Below are positions 29,123 through 37,906 of a stretch of 64,000 nucleotides of DNA, piece after piece (within the stretch, counting starts at the first letter, position 1; each line of letters opens with the position of its first letter). The notes under the pieces were generated by a model. It was given only the letters and a program-made list of their open reading frames with translations. It was not told the DNA's origin and did not search any database. Made by a program: the position numbers and the translations under genes. Source of the stretch: Okeania sp. SIO1I7. GTDB lineage: Bacteria > Cyanobacteriota > Cyanobacteriia > Cyanobacteriales > Microcoleaceae. The DNA lies in the NCBI GenBank assembly GCA_010672585.1, contig JAAHGF010000030.1, forward strand, positions 6,585-70,584. The letters are read 5' to 3'.

Positions 29123-29280
29123 TATTATGTCCGGTAGCATCGGTCTTGTATAGCAAAGGTAAGGAAGAAGGAAGAGGGAAGAAGGAAGAGGGAGGAAGGC
29201 TACCCTCGCAAGAAAAAAATCATTATTTCCTGTAGATATTCACCCTTGGGTTTACACAAACGATATAAACGGACATGATA
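29123..29280. mobile_element. MITE family C, copy 2
   Basis: A 158-bp copy with ends TATTATGTCCGG and ACGGACATGATA, flanked by TAA at 29120-29122 and 29281-29283. The interior is mostly GGAAGAAGGAAGAGG repeat. Confidence 0.78.
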
Positions 29281-29375
29281 TAATTTACGAAAAACTTAAA
29301 AAGTAGCCTCACTGGTCTTTGATTCTGGAAAGAGTAGTTTTCATTAATTGATAATTGATAATGGATAATTGATAA

Positions 29376-29555
29376 TTACCTCGGGTTTTAACCGCTACGG
29401 AATTGAATATCAGGAAATATTATTTCTTCTCTTGGTTGATTGGAGGACAGCGAGGAGACCTCGCCATCCGGAGACCGCTTTTTTCCCCGATCAAGGGGAG
29501 GCTTCAAGGCGCGAATTATTTAATTATTAATTATTAATTATTAATAATTCGGTAA
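29376..29555. repeat. Family D repeat, short copy
   Basis: 180 bp from TTACCTCGGGTTTTAACCGC to AATAATTCGGTAA, lacking the GC-rich internal block of the longer copies. It is preceded by GATAATTGATAATGG simple repeats. Confidence 0.75.
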
Positions 29556-29693
29556 TTGACACCGTAAGTGTGAACGACTGCTGTATAGAACCCCTGATCG
29601 TATCTTCATAAATATGCGCGTTTTTTTAGCTAGGAGTCAGGAGGTAGGAGACAGGAGTTCATTAATGGATAATTGATAATGGATAATTGATAA

Positions 29694-30035
29694 TTACCTC
29701 GGGTTTTAACCGCTACGGAATTGAATATCAGGAGATATTATTTCTTCTCTTGGTCGATTGGATATGGCGAAAAGACCTCGCCATCCCACCCAACGGGTGC
29801 GCTCCGAAGAGAGAACTCCGTTCCGCTGTCGCGTTTCGCGTCAGCGTTGCGTTACGCCAGTTTTGCGAAGCAAAAGCAAACGACCGCTGTCTTGGTCGAT
29901 TGGATATGGCGAGGGGACCTCGCCATCCCACCCTTCGGGAAGCTCCGCTAACGACCGCTTTTTTCCCCGATCAAGGGGAGGCTTCAAGACGCGAATTATT
30001 TAATTATTAATAATTAATAATTAATAATTCGGTAA
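29694..30035. repeat. Family D repeat, long copy
   Basis: 342 bp with the same ends as the copy at 29376 plus the internal block from CACCCAACGGGTGCGCTCCG to TTGCGAAGCAAAAGC between two GTCGATTGGATATGGCGA phrases. Open frames of 60-107 codons through it (both strands) are repeat artefacts shared with the 11020 and 34424 copies. Confidence 0.78.
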
Positions 30036-30117
30036 GAGGGAAGAGGGAAGATGTGGGGAGAAATAATACAAAAAATTCAACACTCCTTCAGATGATTTTT
30101 CCTCAAAGTAGTTAAAA

Positions 30118-30179
30118 AATTAAGACATTGGTTAATTTATTGAAAATGTAATTTCAAATTAATAACCAATGTCTTAATT
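30118..30179 (-). terminator. Strong stem-loop terminator of the CAAD gene
   Basis: A perfect 17-bp inverted repeat (AATTAAGACATTGGTTA at 30118-30134 and its complement at 30163-30179) encloses a second small stem TGAAAATGTAATTTCA (30141-30156). On the minus strand the stem is followed by a run of T (complement of 30114-30119), just downstream of the CAAD-protein stop at 30194. Confidence 0.78.
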
Positions 30180-30193
30180 GTTGGGGCTTTTTT

Positions 30194-30616
30194 TTATTTA
30201 CTTGATGATTTTTCCCCTAAAAGTTGTTCTTTCCAAGCTTGAAGCTCTACGGATAACTCCTGGCGGTTAGAAGCACGAAGTAGATAGCGATATATAAACC
30301 AGCCAGAATAGACAATACCAATTAACTCAAAAGTTGGAGCTAGCAGTGGGATATCATTTAATGATTCGATTACTGCCAACATTACCTTGAGAGTAACAAT
30401 AAGTCCTAGAATTAAGCCAAGAGTGACAATTGGCTTCTGATATTGTCCAAAGAAGCCAGATACAATAGCTGGTAGCTCTGATAATATTTCCAAGACTTGG
30501 TTTTTAATATCTTGGAACTGGTCGGATGTTTCTTCAGAATTGGATACTGTAGTTAGAGAACCTGGTTCTGTAGGGCTTACTCCTACTTCTTTTGTAGTAT
30601 CTTTTTCTTGTTGCAT
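30194..30616 (-). CDS. CAAD-domain (CURT1-like) thylakoid membrane protein
   Basis: This 140-residue protein has an acidic Ser/Thr-rich N-terminus, then the CAAD domain: an amphipathic start (FQDIKNQVLEILSELPAIVS), two membrane segments (PIVTLGLILGLIVTLKVMLA; LIGIVYSGWFIYRYLL) and a C-terminal helix (ELSVELQAWKEQLLG). CAAD is the domain appended to some cyanobacterial aminoacyl-tRNA synthetases and is homologous to CURT1, which shapes curved thylakoid edges. Localisation to thylakoids is by family. A strong terminator follows. Confidence 0.93.
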   Translation of the reverse strand: MQQEKDTTKEVGVSPTEPGSLTTVSNSEETSDQFQDIKNQVLEILSELPAIVSGFFGQYQKPIVTLGLILGLIVTLKVMLAVIESLNDIPLLAPTFELIGIVYSGWFIYRYLLRASNRQELSVELQAWKEQLLGEKSSSK

Positions 30617-30866
30617 AATTTAATGATGTCCCTTCAATTACTAAAGTAGTTATGATAAACATTTGAGTGAATCTTAATGGTCAGTATTCCAGAGTTTTAG
30701 AGGACATGACCTATTCTTCACTCAAAGTTATCTTGATTTTTCAAACATAAACCTAAACTAGAAAATCTGACATTGCAAGAATAATAATATATGGATTTTG
30801 GATATTTAGTGGTCTATAATTATTTCTACAAATCTTCAATCCTACATTTCGCACGACGAAATGTAA
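30617..30866. promoter_or_regulatory. CAAD gene upstream spacer
   Basis: 250 bases upstream of the minus-strand CAAD gene, AT-rich, containing the small palindrome ACATTTCGCACGACGAAATGT at 30844-30864 directly beside a family C element. Promoter boxes were not assigned. Confidence 0.45.
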
Positions 30867-30980
30867 TATCATGTCCGGTTAAATACTTATAAATAACTAC
30901 GGAGGAGTCAGTCCTCAGGAGTCAGGAGAGAAAAAGAATGAAAAGGAGAAGGTAGTTTTTTTTCACAAACGGACATTACA
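30867..30980. mobile_element. MITE family C, copy 3 (short)
   Basis: A 114-bp copy with ends TATCATGTCCGG and ACGGACATTACA, flanked by TAA at 30864-30866 and 30981-30983. The interior is TCAGGAGTCAGGAG repeat and an A/G run. Confidence 0.75.
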
Positions 30981-31283
30981 TAACAAATCAAATTCTAAAA
31001 ATTTAAGAGTAAGTATTGAGAGTGAAGAAGAAAAATTCTAACACTCTTATTTAAAGAAGAGTATTGGAGAAGAAACCTGAGTAGTCCATATTCTTAAGGC
31101 CATTAGTATTGAGTCTGAGTCACAAAAAATAAGTTTGATGCTTTTGTTTTCTTAGCTTCAGGATTTTTTTGAAATATCTACCCTAAATATCTTTTGTGCA
31201 GAATTCTATTGAAGATGGAAGTATTTAACAATTACTAAATACTAATTTAGATGTTTCAGTTCTCCATAAGATTGAGATAAAAG

Positions 31284-32030
31284 TTATAATTTTGAGACTA
31301 AAGATTTGATATTTTCAACAGCTTCTTCATATCTATGTTTAGCTAAAGGAATTTCTTCTCCATCTGGCATTTTAAATTTTTCCCCTTTATCAGGAAGTTG
31401 ATGTAAAGGAGTGCCGATCGATGCAGAGACTTTTCCTGAAGAATGAAAATCTTTGATATTGGTAAAATAGGCATTTTGCCATGTAATGAGAGAATCTAAT
31501 GAATTATCATTCCTAGTAAAATATTGAAGAAAACTTTGATATTGTTTATAGCAGAAATTAATTAATTCTTGTCTGATATATTTATAAGCCTTAGCTACAC
31601 CTTTATTGCTCGTGTAATTGTTAAAAACAAATTGTTTTATTTTAGGTAATTTCAGCTCGAATCGCTTAACTTGTTTATTAAATGTGAGGACTTTACTGGC
31701 ATATTTTTTGAGAGATTCTGAAGGATATTGTTCAGAAAGTAGCATTAAAATTCCTTTAATTCCTTCTAATGAAGTAAAATCAGCCATCATAGGAATTATT
31801 AAATAATCAGAAGAAAGTAACGCCATCTGTGTATAGATGGAAAAACTAGGATTGCAGTCTATGAAAACAACTAATTCTTTATATTTTTCTTTGTCAAACT
31901 CACTTTGACATAATCTTTTAATTGCTGTCATATGATTTTTCCATGCAGTATCATTTGCTGGATTAAGTACAGAATAATTAAGAGCTAACGACTCCTTTAA
32001 AGGAGAAACAAGAAAAAATTTTCCTTAAGC
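31284..32030 (-). pseudogene. ParA-family ATPase, 5' end missing
   Basis: The longest ATG frame (31284-31931, 215 residues) encodes the central and C-terminal parts of a ParA/AAA_31 protein: VVFIDCNPSFSIYTQMALLS (Walker B region) and SDYLIIPMMADFTSLEGIKG. In-frame sequence continues upstream without a start (SLALNYSVLNPANDTAWKNH) to about 32030, where it runs into a family D repeat fragment; the Walker A lysine motif is absent. I read it as a partition-type gene truncated by repeat insertion. It is unlikely to bind ATP. It abuts copA but shows no functional link. Confidence 0.75.
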
Positions 32031-32090
32031 GTCAATCCTTTCTTTGAAAAGAAGAGGTAATTGTTAATTATTAATTATTAATTGTGGAAA
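32008..32090. repeat. Family D fragment plus TTAATTATTAATTA
   Basis: AAGAAAAAATTTTCCTTAAGC and GAAAAGAAGAGGTAATTG match the end of family D seen at 15990 and 40600. It marks the breakpoint of the ParA remnant. Confidence 0.6.
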
Positions 32091-32101
32091 CTGCTATATT
32101 T

Positions 32102-34375
32102 CTATAGATTAATTTTGGGTCTAAATTTCCTTAAACGCAAAGCATTACTTACTACAGAAACAGAACTAAAAGCCATTGCTGCTCCCGCAATCATTGGATT
32201 TAATAACCAACCAAAAAAGGGATATAAAATACCCGCAGCAATAGGAATACTCAAAACATTATAAATATAGGCAAAAAATAGATTTTGACGAATATTTTTC
32301 ATAGTGGCATGACTGAGTTGAATTGCCGTAACAATTCCCCACAAATCTCCAGAAATTAAAGTTAAATCACTAGCTGACATTGCCACATCTGTACCTGTAC
32401 CAATAGCAATTCCTACATCTGCTTGAGCTAATGCTGGAGCATCATTAATTCCATCTCCTACCATCGCGACGATTTTATGCTTTTGTTTTGAGCTATTTCT
32501 TTCTTTTTGAATAGATTGAATAATACTAGCTTTTTGGTCGGGACGTACTTCAGCAAAAATTCTTTTAATACCGACTTCAGAGGCGATCGCTTCTGCCGTT
32601 TTTTGATTATCTCCTGTTAACATTACTACTTCTAATCCCATTCTTTGTAGAGCTTTAACTACTTCTCTAGAAGATGGTTTAATTGCATCAGCAATTCCAA
32701 TTAAACCTTCAATTTTTCCGTTAATAACTATTAAGGCAGTAGTTTTAGCTTCACTTTCCCATTGTTGACGATTTGATTGTAAAATTTGAGTATCAATTTT
32801 CAACTCATCCATCCATCTTTGTGTACCAATTTGTACCAACTTTCCTGATACATTTCCCTGTACTCCCATTCCTGCTACAGCTTCAAAATTAGTTACTTTT
32901 GGTAGGGGATTTTGTACTCCTTGAGATTGAGCATAATTAACCACAGCTTCCGCTAAAGGGTGTTCTGAATTTTTTTCTAAAGCAGCAGCTATTGCTAATA
33001 GTTCAATTTCATTATTATTAGCGATACCTTTAACCGTAATATAGTTAGTAACACTTGGTTTGCCTTGGGTAATTGTTCCAGTTTTATCACAAACAATAGT
33101 AGTTAATTTATGTGCTAATTCTAAACTATCTGCACCTTTAATTAAAACTCCATTTTCTGCTCCTTTCCCAGTACCAACCATAATAGAAGTGGGAGTTGCT
33201 AAACCCAAGGCACAAGGACAAGCAATAATTAAAACTCCTACCGTAGTAATCATGACAAAAGTTATATTTCCCATTGTATTAAACCAAATAATAAAAGTTA
33301 GAATAGCAATGGCAATTACTACAGGCACAAACCATCCAGTTATTTTATCTGCTAATTTTTGAATAGGTGCTTTACTGCCTTGAGCATCTTTTACTAACTG
33401 TACAATTTGGGCTAATACTGTATCTTTACCAACTTTTGTGGCTTGAAATTTGAAACTTCCTGTTTTATTAATTGTTGCTCCAATTACTTCATCTCCTACT
33501 TGTTTTTGAACAGGAATTGGTTCACCTGTAACTATAGATTCATCAATAGAAGATTCTCCTTCGACAACTGCTCCATCTACAGGAATTTTTTCCCCAGGAC
33601 GCACTAAAACAATATCTCCTACTACAACTTCTTGAATAGGAATATCACTCTCTTTTCCATTACGAATAACTCTAGCAGTTTTTGCTTGTAAACCCATTAA
33701 CTTACGAATGGCTTCCGAAGTTTTTCCTCTAGCACGGTTTTCCAATAGTTTTCCTAACAGGAGAAGGGTAATAATAACTGATGAAGCTTCATAATATACT
33801 TCTGGTTTTAAGCCTTGAGTAATAAAAAAATTGGGGTTAAAAGTAGCAAATAAAGAATATAAATAAGCAGCACCTGTTCCTAAAGCAACTAAGGTATTCA
33901 TATCAGCAGTATGATGTTTAAGTGCTTTAAATGCTCCTATAAAAAAACTTTGACCACACCATAACTGTACAGGTAAACTCAAAAATAATTGCACCCAAGA
34001 ATTATGTAGCCAACTAGGAATAAAAGGAATATGTAATCCTGTCATTGCAGGTAGGGAACCAATGAATAAAAAACTACTAATAATTCCCCCCAAAATAACT
34101 TTACGGATTAACTCTTTTTCTTCAGCTTCCCTAGCTTTTTTTTCAGTATCTTCTTCTAGTTCAGATTCTGCAAAAGCATAATAACCAGCTTCTCTTACAG
34201 ATTCTTGAATATGAGTTAAATTAGTTTCTTGAGAATAATAAGAAACTGTAGCTTGAGAGAGGGCAAAATTAACATTACATTCAATGACTCCTGATACTTC
34301 TTTAATTGCTTTTTCAACTCTATTTGCGCAAGAAGCGCAACTCATTCCCTGTAGACGAATACGAATAGTTTCCAT
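32102..34375 (-). CDS. copA: Copper-translocating P1B-type ATPase
   Basis: This 757-residue heavy-metal pump has one N-terminal HMA domain with GMSCASC, eight predicted membrane segments, and the intramembrane metal motif CPC in [17 protein letters not shown], which indicates Cu(I). Catalytic features are [12 protein letters not shown] (phosphorylated Asp), SEHPLAEAV (the His-Pro of P1B pumps) and [16 protein letters not shown]. The start METIRI (34375) is preferred; the 8 codons before it overlap a repeat. The gene is close to a family D repeat upstream. Efflux versus thylakoid delivery (CtaA/PacS type) cannot be settled from sequence. Confidence 0.96.
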   Translation of the reverse strand: METIRIRLQGMSCASCANRVEKAIKEVSGVIECNVNFALSQATVSYYSQETNLTHIQESVREAGYYAFAESELEEDTEKKAREAEEKELIRKVILGGIISSFLFIGSLPAMTGLHIPFIPSWLHNSWVQLFLSLPVQLWCGQSFFIGAFKALKHHTADMNTLVALGTGAAYLYSLFATFNPNFFITQGLKPEVYYEASSVIITLLLLGKLLENRARGKTSEAIRKLMGLQAKTARVIRNGKESDIPIQEVVVGDIVLVRPGEKIPVDGAVVEGESSIDESIVTGEPIPVQKQVGDEVIGATINKTGSFKFQATKVGKDTVLAQIVQLVKDAQGSKAPIQKLADKITGWFVPVVIAIAILTFIIWFNTMGNITFVMITTVGVLIIACPCALGLATPTSIMVGTGKGAENGVLIKGADSLELAHKLTTIVCDKTGTITQGKPSVTNYITVKGIANNNEIELLAIAAALEKNSEHPLAEAVVNYAQSQGVQNPLPKVTNFEAVAGMGVQGNVSGKLVQIGTQRWMDELKIDTQILQSNRQQWESEAKTTALIVINGKIEGLIGIADAIKPSSREVVKALQRMGLEVVMLTGDNQKTAEAIASEVGIKRIFAEVRPDQKASIIQSIQKERNSSKQKHKIVAMVGDGINDAPALAQADVGIAIGTGTDVAMSASDLTLISGDLWGIVTAIQLSHATMKNIRQNLFFAYIYNVLSIPIAAGILYPFFGWLLNPMIAGAAMAFSSVSVVSNALRLRKFRPKINL

Positions 34376-34423
34376 CACAACAACCTCAATATGTTTCATT
34401 AATGGATAATGGATAATTGATAA

Positions 34424-34708
34424 TTACCTCGGGTTTTAACCGCTACGGAATTGAATATAAGGAATATTTTCTTTTCTTGGTCGATGGTCGGACAGCGCAG
34501 GTTTCGGAGCCATCCCACCCAACGGGTGCGCTCCGAAGAGAGAACTCCGTTCCGCTGACGCGAAACGCGACAGCGTTGCGTTACGCCAGTTTTGCGAAGC
34601 AAAAGCAAACGACCGCTTTTTTTTCCCTTAAAAGGGGAGGCTTCAAAGCGCGAATTATTTAATAATTAATAATTAATAATTAATAATTAATAATTAATTA
34701 TTCGGTAA
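34424..34708. repeat. Family D repeat, long copy upstream of copA
   Basis: 285 bp from TTACCTCGGGTTTTAACCGC to TTCGGTAA, with the CACCCAACGGGTGCGCTCCG block but only one GTCGATGGTCGGAC phrase. It lies less than 50 bases from the copA start, so the copA promoter is either inside it or upstream of it. Confidence 0.75.
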
Positions 34709-34790
34709 GGGAGATTAACTCTTTTATCTAATATTATACAACTGTTATACAACTCAAACTTATCGAGGATTAAAATTATTCTGATTTTCT

Positions 34791-35092
34791 GGCGTTGCTG
34801 AATTGAAGTATGAATGCGCGATTGTTTGGTTCTCGCCTTCGCCCCCGCGCATCCCCCATTCAACAAAAAGCGAAGCAACATCTGGCTTCCCATCCTTCAA
34901 ATGCGCAGCATCCTCTGGCTTTCCCATCGTTCAAAAGCGAAGCATCCTCTGGCTTCCCCCTTCCCAAGGGGGACGGGAGGGGGATTCCAAGGGGAACGGG
35001 AGGGGGATAAAATCGGGGGACTTTTAGAGTTTTATTCCCCCCAATTTTGGGGGGTTAGGGGGGCTTGCATCATACGCAGAATCAGCAACGCC
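34791..35092. mobile_element. MITE family A, copy 3
   Basis: This 302-bp element has left end GGCGTTGCTGAATTGAAG and a right end complementary to GGCGTTGCTGATTCTGCG. It is flanked by a perfect 8-bp duplication GATTTTCT at 34783-34790 and 35093-35100. Both ends and the GCTTGCATCATAC segment match the copy at 46889-47145. Inner GCATCCTCTGGCTTCCC repeats give spurious open frames. Confidence 0.93.
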
Positions 35093-35157
35093 GATTTTCT
35101 TTTCTTTCTAGTAAGCATTCAGAGGTCAGCTATCAGCTCTTAGAAGTAATTATTCAT

Positions 35158-35252
35158 TAGACATCTGGTGGCAATTCAAAATAAAATTAATTCTTATCCA
35201 TAAATTGTCAATTATTTCTCCTTCCTGTTCCCTCTTTTGGAGGAGATGTCTA
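35158..35252. repeat. Family H repeat (TAGACATCT ends)
   Basis: A short element-like stretch from TAGACATCTGG to GGAGATGTCTA; similar paired ends bracket 52769-52876 and about 54842-55146. A target duplication is not clear. Confidence 0.45.
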
Positions 35253-35575
35253 TTACTCACATTGCTGATAGCTGAGTGCTAATAGCTGTTTGCGCAGCAT
35301 TCCGCAGGAAATGCTTACCTTCTATTATAGGTAGGAACAATTATTTTTAGATTGACTGCTCAAGCAAGCAAATATATTTTATTTTCAAGTAACAGATATT
35401 AATCTAAAAATAAAATGGTATTTGAATATTCTCAAAAAATATTGTAGCTACTTACTTTCAGAATGGCGATCGCTAATCTCATTTTACACAAATAAGCATT
35501 GTTATTACATGAAAATAATTGAGGTTTATGTTAGACTAAAAAAAGTAATAAAGTACAATTATATTAGATTTCGAT

Positions 35576-36340
35576 ATGAATAATCCTAATAATCCTGCTG
35601 TTTCCTTTCATCATGTAAATAAGATTTATCCTAATAAAACTATTGCTTTGCAAGACATAAGTTTTACAATTAATCATGGTAAATTTGTAACTTTTGTTGG
35701 TCCCTCTGGCTGTGGAAAAAGTACAGTATTGCGATTAATATCAAAATTAAGCGAAGTTAGTTCAGGAAAAATTGAATCAAATATAGACCGGGATAAAAAT
35801 GAATTAGCTTTTGTATTTCAAGAACCAGCTTTAATGCCTTGGTCTAAGGTTATTGATAACGTACATTTACCTCTAAAATTAACAGGAAAATCTCTCAGGG
35901 AATCTCGAACAATAGTACAAGAAGCAATTAACTTAGTAGGATTAGATGGTTTTGAACGTTCTTATCCACGACAATTATCAGGTGGTATGAAGATGCGAGT
36001 TTCTATTGCTAGAGCATTAGTAACTCAGCCAAAAATTGTTTTGATGGATGAACCTTTTGGAGCTTTAGATGAAATGACTCGCAGTAAACTGAATAGCGAT
36101 CTATTAAGGGTATGGCAAGAACGAAATTGGACTGTAATTTTTGTCACTCACAATATTTATGAAGCGGTGTATTTATCTCAACAAGTAATTGTTCTAGCTG
36201 CCCGCCCTGGTAGAGTAGTAGCAGATGTTAAAATAGATGTGGATTATCCTCGTAGTGAAGATTTCCGAATGTCGCAATTATGTAATGAATATTGTCGGAA
36301 AATTTCTAATTATTTGGAAATGGCAGTATCAGATTATTGA
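35576..36340 (+). CDS. ABC transporter ATP-binding protein, SsuB/TauB/NrtD-like
   Basis: This 254-residue ATPase has Walker A GPSGCGKSTVL, Q-loop AFVFQEPALMPW, signature LSGGMKMRVSIARAL and Walker B VLMDEPFGALDEMTR followed by the H-loop VTHNIYEA. It fits the nitrate/sulfonate/taurine/thiamine-precursor importer group; the substrate is not predictable. No permease or binding-protein gene is adjacent. Its stop codon is followed immediately by an IS605-like palindrome, so the rest of the operon may lie elsewhere or be lost. Confidence 0.93.
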   Translation: MNNPNNPAVSFHHVNKIYPNKTIALQDISFTINHGKFVTFVGPSGCGKSTVLRLISKLSEVSSGKIESNIDRDKNELAFVFQEPALMPWSKVIDNVHLPLKLTGKSLRESRTIVQEAINLVGLDGFERSYPRQLSGGMKMRVSIARALVTQPKIVLMDEPFGALDEMTRSKLNSDLLRVWQERNWTVIFVTHNIYEAVYLSQQVIVLAARPGRVVADVKIDVDYPRSEDFRMSQLCNEYCRKISNYLEMAVSDY

Positions 36341-36460
36341 CATACTCCCGACGTTGCGCTTACAAAGGCATCGCGGGATTCTTCAGCCAGGGAAAACCTG
36401 ACCGCAGTTTTAACAGAGGTGATGTCCTCCCCCTGTGTTGATAACAATCCTACTCACCCC
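36338..36460. mobile_element. IS200/IS605-type end beside the ABC gene
   Basis: Starting at the stop codon, TTGACATACTCCCGACG and GCATCGCGGGATTCTTCAGC form a hairpin comparable with 9363-9391, and the same ATTGAC precedes both. No transposase follows; a GGGAGGGG-rich stretch takes over. Only one end was seen. Confidence 0.5.
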
Positions 36461-36524
36461 CATCTCCTCCCGGGAGGGGAGCTAGAGGGGTGGGTTTACT
36501 CCTGAATTATACAATAACTAATTA

Positions 36525-37137
36525 GGGCTTGCTGATTAAATCTAAAAGCATTGACAGATAAATACTTTAGCCTTTTTAGGTCTGAAATACCTTGGTTTTC
36601 AGCTCTTCACGCCCAAAAAGTTAGTATTTTAGGCGCATAGTTGGGCAGAAAAATTAAGGGACAAAACGCCCGCTCCTACCTCCTCGCTCCCGACCCTTTT
36701 CTTCCCCTCCTGGGAGGGGTTAGGGGTGGGTTGTCTTCCCCTCCTGGGAGGGGTTAGGGGTGGGTTGTCTTCCCCTCCCCTCCACGGTCGGGGGAGGGGC
36801 TAGGGGTGGGTTGGGAGGGGCCCGCGGGTGGGTTGTCTCCTGTCTTCCCCTCCACGGTCGCAGGGCTAATTCATTGCCTGGGGAGAATATTAATATGAAG
36901 TACATTTAATTGTGCAAATATACAAATATCCCCATCCCCCCAAATTCCCCTCCTGGGAGGGGCTAGGGGTGGGTTCCCATCCCCCCAAATTCCCCTCCTG
37001 GGAGGGGCTAGGGGTGGGTTCCCATCCCCCCATCAATTTTTCGCTCGCGTGACAATAAATAGACCCTGCCTCCACGGTCGGGGCCCGCGGGTGGGTTGTC
37101 TCCTACCCCTACTAAAAGACTAATGAAGCGCAAACCC
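36525..37137. mobile_element. MITE family B, copy 2, with a nested family F element
   Basis: Ends GGGCTTGCTGATTAA and GCGCAAACCC, flanked by TAATTA at 36519-36524 and 37138-37143. Beyond the right TAATTA comes TCCGGATAC, the end of a family C element, so this copy sits in the same C site as the copy at 57254. It is lengthened by repeated GGGAGGGGTTAGGGGTGGG blocks and by a family F insertion at 36861-37068. Confidence 0.82.
36861..37068. mobile_element. MITE family F, copy 3 (nested, inverted)
   Basis: This 208-bp element runs from CAGGGCTAATTC to GACAATAAATAGACCCTG and is flanked by a perfect 12-bp duplication CCTCCACGGTCG at 36849-36860 and 37069-37080. It is inverted relative to copy 1 and carries two CCCCTCCTGGGAGGGGCTAG blocks. 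Confidence 0.9.
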
Positions 37138-37281
37138 TAATTATCCGGATACTATACGATTCCTTCTTCAATAGTTATGTCTGGTGATAAAATTCACAGA
37201 CAAACTAAAAAGTTAATCAAGTTAAGAAGTCTTATTTTTGACTTTTGATTTGGTATTAAACCCTATCTATAAGGAGAAAAA

Positions 37282-37602
37282 ATGTCGGATTTTATGGATT
37301 TTTTGAAGCATAAATATGCTTATGTTGCCTTGGGAGAATTTAAACCAGGAAAGTTTGAAGAAGCAAGAGAACTTTATGAAAAAGCAGTTGCTAGCTATAA
37401 CGAAGGTTTTAAGGGAGCTTATTTATTGCAGTTGCCAGGAACCGATCAAGGTATTGCTGTAATTTTTTGGGAAGGAGTTGAAGATATGGATGCGAATCAA
37501 ACTGATGCTTATAAAGCGGCATTGGAACAAATGTCACATTTATTTGCTAAACCACCAGAAACTAACTTTTATGAAACTGTCACTGAGATATTGCCAGAGT
37601 AA
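37282..37602 (+). CDS. Hypothetical protein, ABM-like dimeric alpha/beta barrel fold
   Basis: This 106-residue protein begins after a good ribosome-binding site (AAGGAGAAAAA). The pattern YAYVALGEFKPGKFEEAREL, GAYLLQLPGTDQGIAVIFWE and ending FYETVTEILPE resembles small ferredoxin-like proteins of the antibiotic-biosynthesis-monooxygenase/stress-barrel group. No catalytic residues can be assigned. A family C end (TATCATTTCCGGTTGAAC) begins right at its TAA stop. It is monocistronic. Confidence 0.8.
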   Translation: MSDFMDFLKHKYAYVALGEFKPGKFEEARELYEKAVASYNEGFKGAYLLQLPGTDQGIAVIFWEGVEDMDANQTDAYKAALEQMSHLFAKPPETNFYETVTEILPE

Positions 37603-37906
37603 TATCATTTCCGGTTGAACAGTTTTAAGGAGTCCTCAGGAGTCAACCCACCCCTCGCCCCTCCCCCTCCCAAGAGGGGAACTCAGGAGTCAGGAGGGAA
37701 AAAGAAGAAGAAAGTTTTTGGTCGCGTAAGCGGAACGGAGTTCTATCGCGCTATTAAGCGAACACAATCTAATTGGGTAGATAAGGATAATCTTTTGTCA
37801 ATCTAATTAGACAAATTTTGCCTTTAATATCCTGGCAATTAGACAATTTTCCCTCTGCATTCTCAATTGGGGGATAGAACAAAGTCTATTCCCCAACTCC
37901 TGAATA
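37603..37906. other. Spacer with truncated family C end
   Basis: About 300 bases: a family C left end at 37603, the CCACCCCTCGCCCCTCCCCC tract, and further down no gene. The matching right end was not found. A 63-codon frame at 37615 is repeat-derived. Confidence 0.55.

Noticed and set aside
34803-35143. 66-109 codon frames (also at 46908)
   Set aside because: Inside MITE family A copies; composed of GCATCCTCTGGCTTCCC-type repeats.
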